A DNA stretch of 64,000 bases from Flagellimonas meishanensis (GTDB lineage Bacteria > Bacteroidota > Bacteroidia > Flavobacteriales > Flavobacteriaceae), in contig NZ_JAINVW010000003.1 in the NCBI RefSeq assembly GCF_019880545.1, positions 682,001-746,000 of the forward strand, read 5' to 3'. The position numbers were made by a program, and so were the translations under genes. A model generated the notes under the pieces. The model was not told the DNA's origin. It searched no databases and was given only the letters and a program-made list of their open reading frames with translations. Below are positions 36,100 through 45,974 of the stretch, piece after piece. Position 1 is the stretch's first letter; each line of letters opens with the position of its first letter.

Positions 36100-36777
36100 A
36101 TGACAAAATCAGATTATCCCAAATCTAGTACCATGAAAACAAATCCATTAAACATCACCATTATTGATAACGATGAAAAACTACACCCCCTCTACAGATT
36201 CTATTTTAGTGACATGACCCATTATAAGTTGCAAGGAATCTATCTCTCTGTACATGAGTTCATGTCCCATGCTGGACGAATTGGAACTGAAATCATCGTA
36301 TCGGAAGTAAGCTTGATAGGAATCTCTGGGATTGACGGAATTCAATATTTCCATAAACAGGCCAATGCCCCAAAAGTTTTGATGATGAGCACAGACTGCG
36401 ATTTCGAGGTCATCAAAGAAGCCTTTAAAAGGGGAGCCAACGGTTTTTTGACAAAGCCTTTGACCAAAAATCGGCTTTTTGGAGCCATTGAGGAGCTTCA
36501 TCAACATGGTGTCGCATTGGAGCACGATGTGGCCAAGAAAATCATCAGTTCCTTTCAGAACAGGACTTTTGAGGCATTCTCAAAAAAGGAAAACCAGATT
36601 GTTGAACTCCTAACGCAAGGTTTCACTTATAAAATGATTGCGGACCGATTATGTGTCACACCTAGTGCCGTGAATTTTCACATTCAGAACATTTATGTCA
36701 AGCTCAATGTGAACTCAAAGTCGGAAGCCCTAAAAAAGCTTCAGGAGATGGAAACACAGCAATTGAATGCCGCATAA
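36100..36777 (+). CDS. LuxR/NarL-type response regulator with Asp-to-Glu receiver
   Basis: 225 residues. The receiver (about 17-140) has IIDNDEK for the acidic pocket and Lys119 in FLTKPL, but the phospho-acceptor place in IIVSEVSLIGISGIDGI is Glu69 instead of Asp. The C-terminal LuxR HTH is complete: FSKKENQIVELLTQGFTYKMIADRLCVTPSAVNFHIQNIYVKLN. Glu often mimics phospho-Asp, so the protein may be always active or respond otherwise. MTKSD (36100) and MKTN (36133) are both possible starts. No kinase adjacent. Confidence 0.88.
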   Translation: MTKSDYPKSSTMKTNPLNITIIDNDEKLHPLYRFYFSDMTHYKLQGIYLSVHEFMSHAGRIGTEIIVSEVSLIGISGIDGIQYFHKQANAPKVLMMSTDCDFEVIKEAFKRGANGFLTKPLTKNRLFGAIEELHQHGVALEHDVAKKIISSFQNRTFEAFSKKENQIVELLTQGFTYKMIADRLCVTPSAVNFHIQNIYVKLNVNSKSEALKKLQEMETQQLNAA

Positions 36778-36800
36778 GGTTCCCAAATAGAGCAAATAAA

Positions 36801-36830
36801 AAACCCTGGCCTAAGGCCAGGGTTTTTTAT
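36801..36830. terminator. Bidirectional terminator between the convergent LuxR and barrel genes
   Basis: Stem AAACCCTGGC / GCCAGGGTTT with loop CTAAG; T run on the plus side, and A run before it giving a T run on the minus strand. Confidence 0.85.
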
Positions 36831-36844
36831 ATTTTAAATGAGAA

Positions 36845-37339
36845 TCAAAGACTGAATAACAATCCTGCCGATATCAAACTAAACGTTCCATTATTGCTCA
36901 CACCTCTATAACCCAAAGATAGGGCAACGGCTTCGCTGATATTGTAGCCCATTTGTGGACTATAGTAGAATCCACCATCATTTCCTTCATTGATGCCCAA
37001 GGCATACCCAAGACCTGCCTGAAGCCAAAAGTCTTCGGAGGCATTGATTCGGCCTTGAAGGGCAATTGGCAAAAATTGAATGTCTGGAACTTCAAAACTT
37101 ATCCCCACTCCCTCTATTTCTTTGCCAAATGCTTGAATGATCCCTATTGTTGGAGCTATTTCAAATTGATCAGAGGCCTCAACATAATAACCTAAATCTG
37201 CTATGATGGCAAAAGAGGAAAGATCTCCAGCATCACCCACGGGCAAGCCCGCATTGATCCCTATTCCAATTTTTCCTTGTGCACTACTAAATGCCATACC
37301 AAATAATATTAAAGTACTAAACAATACTAATTTTCTCAT
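36845..37339 (-). CDS. Small outer-membrane beta-barrel protein, paralogue of the gene at 29263
   Basis: 164 residues with signal peptide (about 1-20, ending SSAQ). Shared with the other copy: GLPVGDAGDLSSFAIIADLGY, IQFLPIALQGRI and AGLGYALGINEGNDGGFYYS. Ends with a C-terminal beta strand (LISAGLLFSL). The two copies lie in opposite orientation, 7 kb apart, bracketing the accessory region. Function unknown. Confidence 0.85.
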   Translation of the reverse strand: MRKLVLFSTLILFGMAFSSAQGKIGIGINAGLPVGDAGDLSSFAIIADLGYYVEASDQFEIAPTIGIIQAFGKEIEGVGISFEVPDIQFLPIALQGRINASEDFWLQAGLGYALGINEGNDGGFYYSPQMGYNISEAVALSLGYRGVSNNGTFSLISAGLLFSL

Positions 37340-37396
37340 GTTTAAAAGTTTTAGGAAATATAACTCCTTTACTCTCCTGTTATTATCTAGTCATAA

Positions 37397-37424
37397 AAAA
37401 ACCTGATGTTTCCATCAGGTTTTT
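37397..37424. terminator. Terminator of dnaK (works on both strands)
   Basis: Twelve-base stem AAAAACCTGATG / CATCAGGTTTTT with loop TTTC, 17 bases past the dnaK stop. Confidence 0.85.
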
Positions 37425-37440
37425 CTTAATAATCATACTG

Positions 37441-39360
37441 CTATTTAACCTCTTCAAAATCAACATCCTCAACATTGTCTCCTTCTGAAGCGGTCTCACT
37501 TCCACCAGCGGCATTGTCAGCGCCGGCTTTACCGGCACCATTGGCTTGTGCAGCCTCAGCCTGGGCCTTGTACATTTCCTCGGAAGCCACTTTCCAAGCT
37601 TCATTGATTTTCTCCAAAGCAGGGTCTATTACCACCACATCTTTGGTTTCATAGGCCTTTTTCAGTTCTTCCAAAGCATCTTCAATGGGCTTTTTCTTAT
37701 CCTCGGACAATTTATCCCCGAACTCCTTCAACTGTTTTTCCGTTTGAAAGATCATGGCATCGGCCTCGTTCAATTTATCCGCCTTCTCCTTGGCTTTTTT
37801 ATCTGTCTCTGCGTTGGCCTCGGCCTCGGCCTTCATTTTCTTGATTTCCTCTTCGGTCAGACCAGAAGACGCCTCTATTCGGATATCCTGTGATTTTCCG
37901 GTGGCCTTATCCGTTGCCGACACCTTGATGATACCATTGGCATCGATGTCAAAGGCTACCTCGATCTGCGGTGTGCCCCTAGGTGCAGGAGGAATACCAT
38001 CCAAATGGAATCTTCCTATGGTTTTGTTGTCTGCTGCCATGGGTCGTTCCCCTTGCAGCACGTGGATTTCAACCGAAGGTTGGTTGTCCGCTGCGGTGGA
38101 AAATACCTGGGATTTCTTGGTAGGAATTGTGGTGTTCGCCTCAATCAGTTTGGTGAATACGCTTCCCATGGTCTCGATACCCAATGAAAGTGGGGTAACA
38201 TCCAGCAAAAGCACATCTTTTACATCCCCGGTCAAAACCCCGCCTTGAATTGCAGCGCCAACGGCCACTACCTCATCGGGATTTACTCCTTTGGAAGGTT
38301 TCTTGCCAAAAAATTTCTCCACAGCTTCCTGAACCGCAGGGATACGGGTAGAACCACCCACCAAAATAATCTCGTCAATATCACTTTTGGAAAGTCCGGC
38401 AGATTTCAATGCCGTCTCACAAGGAGCGATTGTTCTTTTTACCAAATCATCGATCAACTGCTCAAATTTTGAGCGGGACAGGGTTCGCACCAAGTGCTTT
38501 GGCCCAGATGCCGTAGCTGTCACATAAGGCAAATTGATTTCTGTTTGGGCTGAAGAGGACAGTTCAATCTTGGCTTTTTCGGCTGCTTCTCGCAAGCGTT
38601 GCAACGCCATGGAATCACTACGCAGGTCCAATCCTTCGTCTTTTTTGAACTCTTCTGCCAACCAATCAATGATTTTTTGGTCCACGTCATCACCTCCCAA
38701 GTGGGTGTCCCCATCAGTGGCCAATACTTCAAAAACACCATCACCCAATTCCAAGATGGAAACATCGTGGGTACCTCCTCCAAAGTCGAATACCACAATT
38801 TTTTGATCTGTATCCTTTTTATCGAGCCCATAGGCCAAAGAGGCCGCTGTAGGTTCGTTGATGATGCGCTCCACGGTTAGGCCGGCAATTTCGCCAGCTT
38901 CTTTGGTGGCCTGCCGCTGTGAATCATTGAAATAGGCAGGAACTGTGATCACCGCACGGGTCACATCCTGTCCCAAATAATCTTCGGCAGTCTTCTTCAT
39001 TTTTTGAAGGATCATGGCCGAAAGTTCCTGGGGAGTGTACAAACGACCGTCAATATCTACACGTGGCGTGTCGTTGTCACCCTTTACCACCTTATAAGGA
39101 ACTCGTTCCGCTTCCGTTTTGGATTCCGAAAATTTGTTCCCCATAAACCTCTTTATGGAATAAATAGTCTTATTCGGGTTGGTTACCGCTTGCCTTTTTG
39201 CAGGGTCGCCCACCTTGATCTCACCACCTTCCACAAAAGCGATGACGGATGGCGTGGTTCGCTTACCCTCGGCATTTGGAATCACCACCGGTTCGTTACC
39301 CTCCATTACAGAGACACACGAATTGGTTGTACCCAAATCTATACCAATAATTTTGCTCAT
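37441..39360 (-). CDS. dnaK: Molecular chaperone DnaK (Hsp70)
   Basis: 639 residues from the ATG at 39360 ([18 protein letters not shown]); the reading to 39405 adds 15 residues unlike the family. ATPase signatures [26 protein letters not shown] and [14 protein letters not shown], then the substrate-binding domain ([20 protein letters not shown]). Ends in the usual disordered Gly/Ala/Glu tail closing [10 protein letters not shown]. Folds client proteins with DnaJ and GrpE, neither of which is adjacent. A TGACA/TGTCA palindrome lies upstream; no CIRCE element was found. Confidence 0.98.
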   Translation of the reverse strand: MSKIIGIDLGTTNSCVSVMEGNEPVVIPNAEGKRTTPSVIAFVEGGEIKVGDPAKRQAVTNPNKTIYSIKRFMGNKFSESKTEAERVPYKVVKGDNDTPRVDIDGRLYTPQELSAMILQKMKKTAEDYLGQDVTRAVITVPAYFNDSQRQATKEAGEIAGLTVERIINEPTAASLAYGLDKKDTDQKIVVFDFGGGTHDVSILELGDGVFEVLATDGDTHLGGDDVDQKIIDWLAEEFKKDEGLDLRSDSMALQRLREAAEKAKIELSSSAQTEINLPYVTATASGPKHLVRTLSRSKFEQLIDDLVKRTIAPCETALKSAGLSKSDIDEIILVGGSTRIPAVQEAVEKFFGKKPSKGVNPDEVVAVGAAIQGGVLTGDVKDVLLLDVTPLSLGIETMGSVFTKLIEANTTIPTKKSQVFSTAADNQPSVEIHVLQGERPMAADNKTIGRFHLDGIPPAPRGTPQIEVAFDIDANGIIKVSATDKATGKSQDIRIEASSGLTEEEIKKMKAEAEANAETDKKAKEKADKLNEADAMIFQTEKQLKEFGDKLSEDKKKPIEDALEELKKAYETKDVVVIDPALEKINEAWKVASEEMYKAQAEAAQANGAGKAGADNAAGGSETASEGDNVEDVDFEEVK

Positions 39361-39438
39361 TGTATCTGTATTATTTCGTTGAAAATTCGTTTCTAGTTCG
39401 TCCAATAAATGTCAATGATCGTGCCATGTGCCAGAATA

Positions 39439-39451
39439 TGACAAGGTGTCA
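39439..39451. promoter_or_regulatory. Palindrome upstream of dnaK
   Basis: TGACA-AGG-TGTCA, perfect 5+3+5, about 80 bases upstream of the dnaK start. Another TGTCA lies at 39503-39507. It could be a stress-regulator site; not a known motif to me. Confidence 0.3.
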
Positions 39452-39538
39452 GCTATTGTCCCGGTTAGAATCCACCGTCTCCTGAAAATTTTTACCATTT
39501 CCTGTCACTTTGTTTACAACTATGCAAGACAGGCTCGC

Positions 39539-39546
39539 TATATTTG
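39539..39546 (+). promoter_or_regulatory. -7 box of sdaA
   Basis: TATATTTG, perfect TAnnTTTG, 18 bases before the ATG. A TTTG lies 26 bases upstream, somewhat further than usual. Confidence 0.5.
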
Positions 39547-39564
39547 ATGCACTAATTTTCTGCA

Positions 39565-40989
39565 ATGGAATGCATCAGTGTTTTTGACATGCTCAAGATC
39601 GGGGTTGGGCCATCCAGTTCACATACCTTGGGCCCTTGGCGTGCTGCCGAACGTTGGATAAAAGAGCTTAAGGAACAGGGTGTTTTTGAAAAAGTAAGAG
39701 AGGTGACCGTGTTTTTATATGGTTCCCTTTCTTTGACGGGCAAAGGCCACGCCACGGACATTGCGGTGACCATGGGCCTGCTGGGAGCCGACCCCGAAAC
39801 CGTTCCCATTGAGGGAATAGAGCCTACCATTTTGACCATCAAAACGGAAAAACGAATCAATTTTGGCGGGACAACGGAAATTCCCTTTGATTGGGAAAGG
39901 CACATTGTTTTCAAAAGAGAATTTCTTCCTTTTCATGCCAACGCCATTCGTTTTGAAGCCCTATTGGCCGACAATACCTCAACCATTGAGACCTATTACT
40001 CCATTGGTGGGGGGTTTGTGGTAAAAGAGGAACTGATCCATGCCAAGGAAAACAAAGAAACCTTTAAAAGCTTCCCCCATCCCGTCCAAACCGGAAATGA
40101 GCTATTGCAACATTGTGTGGAACACAACAAATCAATTTCAGAGATCGTATTGGAGAATGAGCTTTCATTGCGCAGTGCCGAGGAAATCGATTCCGGATTG
40201 CAGCGCATCTGGGAGACCATGCTGGAATGTATGTATGTTGGCTGTCACACCGAGGGTAAACTGCCAGGGGGGCTAAATGTAAAACGCAGGGCCTTTGAGA
40301 TGCATCAAAAATTGAAGGGAACAGTCCCTTATACCAATCCGCAAGAATGGTTGGAAAGCATCCGGGAAACGGAAGTAAAATTTCGGCAGATCATCAAATG
40401 GGTGAGTTGCTTCGCTCTTTCGGTAAATGAGGTAAATGCCTCATTAGGCAGGGTGGTAACCGCGCCGACCAATGGAAGTGCCGGGGTGATTCCGGCCGTA
40501 TTGATGTACTACATGGTGATCGAAAACCATGACGCCAACTTTGAGGACGTCAAACAATTTTTGTTGGTGGCAAGTGAAGTGGGCAGCATTTTCAAGAAAG
40601 GTGCTACCATTTCCGCGGCCATGGGAGGCTGTCAGGCGGAGATAGGCGTTTCCTCAGCCATGGCGGCTGCTGGACTTACAGAACTTATGGGAGGCACGCC
40701 AGAGCAAGTGTTGATGGCCGCCGAAATCGCCATGGAACATCATTTGGGACTCACCTGCGACCCCATCGGCGGTCTGGTGCAAGTGCCCTGTATTGAACGT
40801 AATGCCATGGGTGCCATAAAAGCTATAAATGCCTCTGAACTGGCGTTGGATGCCGACCCGAAAGAGGCCAAGGTGCCGTTTGACAAGGTAGTAAATACCA
40901 TGTGGGAAACAGCCAAGGACATGAACTCAAAATATAAGGAAACCTCGGAGGGTGGTCTTGCCGTAGGGGTCTTTTTAAGCGATTGTTAA
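39565..40989 (+). CDS. sdaA: L-serine ammonia-lyase, iron-sulfur type
   Basis: 474 residues, single-chain form with fused beta and alpha domains. N-terminal [19 protein letters not shown]; alpha domain [17 protein letters not shown] and the cluster cysteines C356 (GGCQAEIG), C398 (LTCDPIGG) and C409 (VPCIERNA), spaced as in [4Fe-4S] serine deaminases. Converts L-serine into pyruvate and ammonia. Its TAA and the convergent gene's stop share TTAA. Confidence 0.96.
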   Translation: MECISVFDMLKIGVGPSSSHTLGPWRAAERWIKELKEQGVFEKVREVTVFLYGSLSLTGKGHATDIAVTMGLLGADPETVPIEGIEPTILTIKTEKRINFGGTTEIPFDWERHIVFKREFLPFHANAIRFEALLADNTSTIETYYSIGGGFVVKEELIHAKENKETFKSFPHPVQTGNELLQHCVEHNKSISEIVLENELSLRSAEEIDSGLQRIWETMLECMYVGCHTEGKLPGGLNVKRRAFEMHQKLKGTVPYTNPQEWLESIRETEVKFRQIIKWVSCFALSVNEVNASLGRVVTAPTNGSAGVIPAVLMYYMVIENHDANFEDVKQFLLVASEVGSIFKKGATISAAMGGCQAEIGVSSAMAAAGLTELMGGTPEQVLMAAEIAMEHHLGLTCDPIGGLVQVPCIERNAMGAIKAINASELALDADPKEAKVPFDKVVNTMWETAKDMNSKYKETSEGGLAVGVFLSDC

Positions 40990-41468
40990 TTCAGGCATCC
41001 CTCCCTGCCCCGGGTATCAATTAAATAGATGATCTTCCAATCCCCATCAAAATCAACAAGCTGGAAGGAGTTGATGCCACAGTGGCTAAATTCGCCATTG
41101 ATCCAAAACTCATAGCCCACCCAAGCATTGGCCATGGTGCGGTCTACCTGTATGGAGAACGAAGTGAGCTTTTCCTCAAAGACAATGCTGTCCGGAATGC
41201 TGCAAATGGATTTCAAAAACCCTGAGAATTCCTCTGTCCTGAAACGGGTTTTACCTTCTCTATCCTTCCCAGTGGTTTGTAGCACCACCCTATCCGCCAC
41301 CAGGCTCTTGATCAAAGAAGAGTCCTGCTTGTGGAATCCATCAAAAAAGGCAGTTATTGTCCTTTTCACCTCCTCTTGGGCCGAAGATCCTGTCATGATG
41401 GAATCCTGCGCAAACACATAGGCGCCAAAAGCAAATAAAAAAGTAAGGGATAAGGCAGCTCGTATCAT
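40986..41468 (-). CDS. Exported SnoaL/DUF4440-like protein
   Basis: 160 residues from the ATG at 41468, the start giving a signal peptide (MIRAALSLTFLFAFGAYVFAQ). The mature domain VKRTITAFFDGFHKQDSSLIKSLVADRVVL and the closing NSFQLVDFDGDWKIIYLIDTRG are typical of NTF2/SnoaL-fold DUF4440 proteins. Function unknown. Upstream frame to 41627 has no support. Confidence 0.85.
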   Translation of the reverse strand: MIRAALSLTFLFAFGAYVFAQDSIMTGSSAQEEVKRTITAFFDGFHKQDSSLIKSLVADRVVLQTTGKDREGKTRFRTEEFSGFLKSICSIPDSIVFEEKLTSFSIQVDRTMANAWVGYEFWINGEFSHCGINSFQLVDFDGDWKIIYLIDTRGREGCLN

Positions 41469-41538
41469 TTTTTGAAGTTTTTTGATTGTGGCCCAAATTA
41501 AACAAATCTGCTTACATTTAGCCTTCAAAACGAAACCA

Positions 41539-42357
41539 ATGTCTGTCGCCAAAAAAGAATATAAAAGGATTACCGTGAAATCCTTGACGGAAATGAAACA
41601 AGCCGGTGAAAAAATATCCATGCTCACCGCTTATGATTATTCCATGGCCAAAATAGTGGATGATGCCAATGTGGATGTTATTCTGGTGGGAGATTCTGCC
41701 AGCAACGTTATAGCCGGCCATGAAACCACCTTGCCCATCACTTTGGATCAAATGATCTATCATGCCAGTTCGGTGGTACGCGGGGCCAACCGGGCCCTTG
41801 TGGTGGTGGATATTCCATTTGGCAGTTACCAAAGCGATTCCAAGGAAGCGCTGCGGTCTGCTATCCGCATTATGAAAGAAAGTGGTGCGCATGGGGTAAA
41901 AATGGAGGGCGGTGTGGAAATAAAGGAATCTGTAAAGCGGATTCTTCAGGCTGGGATACCCGTGATGGGGCACTTGGGACTTACCCCACAATCCATTTAT
42001 AAGTTTGGCACTTACACAGTTCGGGCCAAGGAAGATGAAGAGGCCAAAAAATTAAAGGAAGATGCCAAGTTTTTGGAAAAAATAGGATGTTTTGCCATCG
42101 TATTGGAAAAGATTCCCGCAAAATTGGCGCAAGAGGTCGCAGCGAGCGTTTCCATACCTATTATTGGGATAGGTGCCGGTGGCGGGGTTGATGGCCAAGT
42201 GTTGGTGGTACACGATCTTTTGGGCATGACCCATGAATTCAACCCGCGTTTTCTCCGTAGGTATATGAATCTGTATGAAGAAATGGGCAATGCCATCTCA
42301 CAATACGTGGATGATGTAAAGCGAAGGGATTTTCCCAATGAGGATGAATCGTACTAG
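41539..42357 (+). CDS. panB: 3-methyl-2-oxobutanoate hydroxymethyltransferase
   Basis: 272 residues from the ATG at 41539. Family marks: [30 protein letters not shown] with the Mg-binding Asp/Ser, [23 protein letters not shown] and [24 protein letters not shown]. First step of pantothenate synthesis (2-oxoisovalerate to ketopantoate). Followed after 21 bases by the RluA gene, likely one transcript. Confidence 0.97.
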   Translation: MSVAKKEYKRITVKSLTEMKQAGEKISMLTAYDYSMAKIVDDANVDVILVGDSASNVIAGHETTLPITLDQMIYHASSVVRGANRALVVVDIPFGSYQSDSKEALRSAIRIMKESGAHGVKMEGGVEIKESVKRILQAGIPVMGHLGLTPQSIYKFGTYTVRAKEDEEAKKLKEDAKFLEKIGCFAIVLEKIPAKLAQEVAASVSIPIIGIGAGGGVDGQVLVVHDLLGMTHEFNPRFLRRYMNLYEEMGNAISQYVDDVKRRDFPNEDESY

Positions 42358-42378
42358 CCATAAAAAGAATCCAAAAAA

Positions 42379-43086
42379 TTGCCCTTGCCAAACGAAACCA
42401 AGCGTACTTCACTTTCCAATTTACAAATAGTCTTTGAGGACAACCACTTGATCGTGGTGAACAAAAGGCCGGGTGACATAGTGCAGGGCGACAATACTGG
42501 CGATGTCCCGTTAAGTGAGATTGTAAAACAATACCTCAAGAAAAAATACGACAAACCTGGAAACGTTTTCCTTGGCGTAGTGCATCGTTTGGACCGGCCT
42601 ACTTCGGGCATTGTGATGTTCGCCAAAACTTCCAAAGCCCTTTCCAGATTGAACAAACTTTTTGCAACCGGGAAAACAAAGAAAACCTACTGGGCCATTG
42701 TCAAAGATCGTCCGGAAGAACAAGAAGCCACGTTGACGCACTGGTTGGTTCGCAATGCAAAACAAAACAAGTCCTATGCTCATCCCCATGAAGTGCCCAA
42801 CAGCAAGAAGGCCATTTTGACCTATACCCTACTGAAAAAACTGGACTCCCACTACTTGTTGGAAATTGATTTAAAAACTGGCAGGCACCATCAGATAAGG
42901 GCGCAATTGACCGCAATTGGAAGTCCCATTAAAGGAGATCTAAAGTATGGCGCAAAGCGCAGCAATATCGATGGTGGCATTCATCTTCATGCAAAACGTT
43001 TGCAATTGGAACATCCTGTTGGCAACGACTCCCTGTACTTTGACGCGGATCCCCCCGATGATCCTTTATGGAATGCCTGCCGCTAG
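42379..43086 (+). CDS. RluA family pseudouridine synthase, probable TTG start
   Basis: 235 residues. Catalytic Asp72 in VVHRLDRPTSGIVMF; opening LQIVFEDNHLIVVNKRPGDIVQ and GRHHQIRAQLTAIG complete the family. No ATG exists between the in-frame stop at 42361 and the conserved core, so TTG at 42379 (or 42385) must be used. Modifies uridines in rRNA or tRNA; the target site is not predictable. Stops overlap with the next, convergent gene as CTAG. Confidence 0.92.
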   Translation: MPLPNETKRTSLSNLQIVFEDNHLIVVNKRPGDIVQGDNTGDVPLSEIVKQYLKKKYDKPGNVFLGVVHRLDRPTSGIVMFAKTSKALSRLNKLFATGKTKKTYWAIVKDRPEEQEATLTHWLVRNAKQNKSYAHPHEVPNSKKAILTYTLLKKLDSHYLLEIDLKTGRHHQIRAQLTAIGSPIKGDLKYGAKRSNIDGGIHLHAKRLQLEHPVGNDSLYFDADPPDDPLWNACR

Positions 43087-44627
43087 CGGGTGGCCAACAA
43101 AGCCTTTTCCCTAATAATCTGCGCCACGGGCTTGCCCTCCAAATGACATTCCAACCAAGATAGTATGTCGAGATAGAGGAATGCACGCTTTTCATACGGA
43201 TGATTCTCGTATTTTTTGAGCTCATTGTAAAGTTTCTGGAATTCATTCTTAAGCTCATGCGGATAGATATCACCCAAACTCCTGAGAAATTTGATCATTT
43301 CCTTTTGCACGGCGTGCAAATCATTCATTTTTAGGAGAAACTTATAGGTGCTTTTCAGCTGTACCTCCAAATGATAGTCCATTCCCGCTTCATAATGGGC
43401 CACCAAGCTCAAGACCCGGGCAAAACACATTAGGTCCTCCCGCATTTTCAGACTTTTGTTCGAGATGATTTTTTTGAGGTAGGCAATACAATTTTTATAA
43501 TCACCGTGTCCAAAATAAAGGCAGGCAATCTTGTAATACAACAGCATAACGTGGTGCGCATCAATCCTGTCGCCGTGTTTTTTGATACCGTATTCTATTA
43601 TTTTCACTAGGTACAGTCCCTTGTCAAAAGTGCCCTCCAAAAAATGAAGGTTGAGTTTGTTGGAGTTGATATACAGAAATGCCAGTGAGGCAATGTTATC
43701 GTTCTGGGGAAACTTTGGGTCCGCCACCTGCTGCTCCAGTCGGGCAAGAGTATCCTTGAACTGAGATCCATACTTCACAAAAAACAGCGATTCCAAGAGG
43801 TAGTGGTTTCCCTTTAGGTAGAAAACAGGGTTCAGCAAAATCATCTCTTCGTTTTCATAAAAAAGGTCAACCCATTTGCTGGCATACCTATACGAGGAGA
43901 GAAAATCCTGGGTCAATAGACTGTACCACAGATGGGCCTTGTATGCCCATAATTTTTCACGAAAGCCCAGATCTTCCAACTTGTAAGCCGGTACATGGGA
44001 TTCAAAATAATCCTTTACGCTTTGAAGGTCCTCATCATTTCTCACATAACCCACTTTCAGCATCATTCCATACAATTGCAACGAAAGATTGGAAAGTTTG
44101 CTGGTAATCACATTGTGCTCGGAGAGTTTTTTGGCCTGCTGCGCCAATTCGTCTGCCCTGTCAGGAATGCTACGGGTAATATATTGGGTCTCTATCACCT
44201 TTTCCAGCTCCACAATCTCGTAGGCGACATTTTTTTCCTCGTGCTCCATCGCCATGCTCTTTGCCTTGTCCAGAATCTTCAAGCTTTGCTTGTAAAGGCC
44301 TTTTTGGTACAGTATGGTGGCAAAATCCAATTGCTCCCTGATCTGTATCCTGATGTTTTGGTTTACGGGATTCAATCTAAGGCTCACCAATATCTGTTTG
44401 TACAAATGGGCCTTGAGGTTGGAGATCTGCGTTTTTTTAACAATGCCACTATCCAAAATCTGCTCTTCGTCGTACGCCTTCATTTTGTCCAAAAGATTGA
44501 ACAGGGCCAAAAATTTTGCGTCTGTATTGACGCCCAATCGGCCCACATATAACTTGAATTGGCGTTTTTCTGATTTCGATAATGACTTGATCAATACGAA
44601 CAGGGCATCCCTATGGACATTTGTCAT
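43083..44627 (-). CDS. Conserved all-helical (TPR-like) protein of unknown function
   Basis: 514 residues, no signal peptide. Regular helical pairs with TPR-like spacing run throughout (FATILYQKGLYKQSLKILDKAK, YYKIACLYFGHGDYKNCIAYLKK). The N-terminus LFVLIKSLSKSEKRQFKLYV and LKAHLYKQILVSLRL look like a distinct conserved cap that I associate with Flavobacteriaceae hypotheticals. Cytoplasmic scaffold role is a guess. Convergent with the RluA gene, divergent from leuA. Confidence 0.8.
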   Translation of the reverse strand: MTNVHRDALFVLIKSLSKSEKRQFKLYVGRLGVNTDAKFLALFNLLDKMKAYDEEQILDSGIVKKTQISNLKAHLYKQILVSLRLNPVNQNIRIQIREQLDFATILYQKGLYKQSLKILDKAKSMAMEHEEKNVAYEIVELEKVIETQYITRSIPDRADELAQQAKKLSEHNVITSKLSNLSLQLYGMMLKVGYVRNDEDLQSVKDYFESHVPAYKLEDLGFREKLWAYKAHLWYSLLTQDFLSSYRYASKWVDLFYENEEMILLNPVFYLKGNHYLLESLFFVKYGSQFKDTLARLEQQVADPKFPQNDNIASLAFLYINSNKLNLHFLEGTFDKGLYLVKIIEYGIKKHGDRIDAHHVMLLYYKIACLYFGHGDYKNCIAYLKKIISNKSLKMREDLMCFARVLSLVAHYEAGMDYHLEVQLKSTYKFLLKMNDLHAVQKEMIKFLRSLGDIYPHELKNEFQKLYNELKKYENHPYEKRAFLYLDILSWLECHLEGKPVAQIIREKALLATR

Positions 44628-44772
44628 CGTAAAAAATGATATTTAAGATATTGTTTTTCAATATGTTGCGCTTGATGAAATACTATTAAACGTTGTAAAG
44701 GACCGTGGTGTTTTCCGGCACATGTCCACTCCTATCCTATCTTCGTATAGTATTCAAAAAAGCGACAGAGCA

Positions 44773-45945
44773 ATGGGTAAAGATAAGGTACAAATTTTTG
44801 ACACCACACTGCGGGATGGCGAACAAGTTCCCGGTTGCAAACTGGACACCAAACAAAAGTTGGTGATTGCTGAGCGCTTGGATGAACTTGGGGTGGATGT
44901 GATCGAGGCGGGTTTTCCCATTTCCAGTCCCGGCGATTTCAAATCCGTTGGAGAAATTGCCAAACTGGTGAAGAATGCCACAGTTTGTGGTTTGACCCGG
45001 GCTGTAAAAAAAGACATTGAAGTTGCTGCAGAGGCGATAAAAGCAGCGAAAAAACCGCGGATTCATACAGGAATAGGCACTTCAGATTCCCATATCAAAT
45101 ACAAATTCAATTCCACAAGGGAAAAAATCATTGAACGGGCGGTCGAGGCCGTTGCCTATGCCAAATCTTTTGTGGATGATGTTGAGTTCTACGCCGAGGA
45201 TGCCGGAAGAACGGACAATGAATTTTTGGCACAGGTCTGTGAGGCCGTTATAAAGGCGGGGGCCACGGTTTTGAACATTCCCGATACCACAGGGTATTGC
45301 CTGCCCGAGGAATATGGTGTCAAAATGAAGTATTTGAAAGAAAATGTAAAGGGCATTGACAGGGCCATACTTTCCTGCCATTGCCATAACGATTTGGGCC
45401 TTGCCACGGCGAATTCCATAGCCGGTGTCATCAACGGGGCAAGACAAATTGAATGCACCATTAATGGTATTGGCGAACGTGCCGGAAATACCTCTTTGGA
45501 AGAAGTGGTAATGATCCTGAGACAGCATCCATATTTGAATTTGGATACCGGCATCAACAGCAAGTTGCTCTATGATACCAGTCAGATGGTTTCCCAAAAA
45601 ATGGGGATGCCCGTCCAGCCCAACAAAGCTATTGTGGGTTCCAACGCATTTGCCCACAGTTCAGGGATACATCAGGATGGGGTGATCAAGCAGCGTGAAA
45701 CCTATGAGATAATCGATCCACAGGATGTGGGCGTGAACGAATCTTCCATTGTGCTAACCGCGCGGAGCGGTCGTGCTGCCTTGGCCTATCGCGCCAAAAA
45801 GGTAGGCTATGAGCTTACCAAACTACAACTGGATGTGGTATATGAAAACTTTCTAAAATTTGCCGACCGCAAAAAGGAAATACTGGATGATGATATTCAT
45901 GAAATTGTTGAGACCAGTAAAATCAGCATTCAGAGTTTGGCGTAG
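44773..45945 (+). CDS. leuA: 2-isopropylmalate synthase, short form without regulatory domain
   Basis: 390 residues from the ATG at 44773. The TIM barrel is complete: [54 protein letters not shown] and [16 protein letters not shown], then the linker [18 protein letters not shown]. The usual C-terminal leucine-binding dimer domain (about 120 residues in 500-residue LeuA) is absent, so leucine feedback must work otherwise or not at all. First step of leucine synthesis. leuC and leuD are not in the window. leuB follows after 29 bases. Confidence 0.93.
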   Translation: MGKDKVQIFDTTLRDGEQVPGCKLDTKQKLVIAERLDELGVDVIEAGFPISSPGDFKSVGEIAKLVKNATVCGLTRAVKKDIEVAAEAIKAAKKPRIHTGIGTSDSHIKYKFNSTREKIIERAVEAVAYAKSFVDDVEFYAEDAGRTDNEFLAQVCEAVIKAGATVLNIPDTTGYCLPEEYGVKMKYLKENVKGIDRAILSCHCHNDLGLATANSIAGVINGARQIECTINGIGERAGNTSLEEVVMILRQHPYLNLDTGINSKLLYDTSQMVSQKMGMPVQPNKAIVGSNAFAHSSGIHQDGVIKQRETYEIIDPQDVGVNESSIVLTARSGRAALAYRAKKVGYELTKLQLDVVYENFLKFADRKKEILDDDIHEIVETSKISIQSLA

Positions 45946-45974
45946 TCCGCACTCCCAAAACCAATTGGCTCTCT

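Noticed and set aside
30016..37340. Integration att site: repeat of the tRNA-Ser 3' end
   Set aside because: No second copy of the TTCCTCCGCC end was seen in the accessory region, and no integrase gene is present.
45082..45657. Minus-strand frame of 191 codons inside leuA
   Set aside because: Antisense shadow of the conserved leuA barrel.
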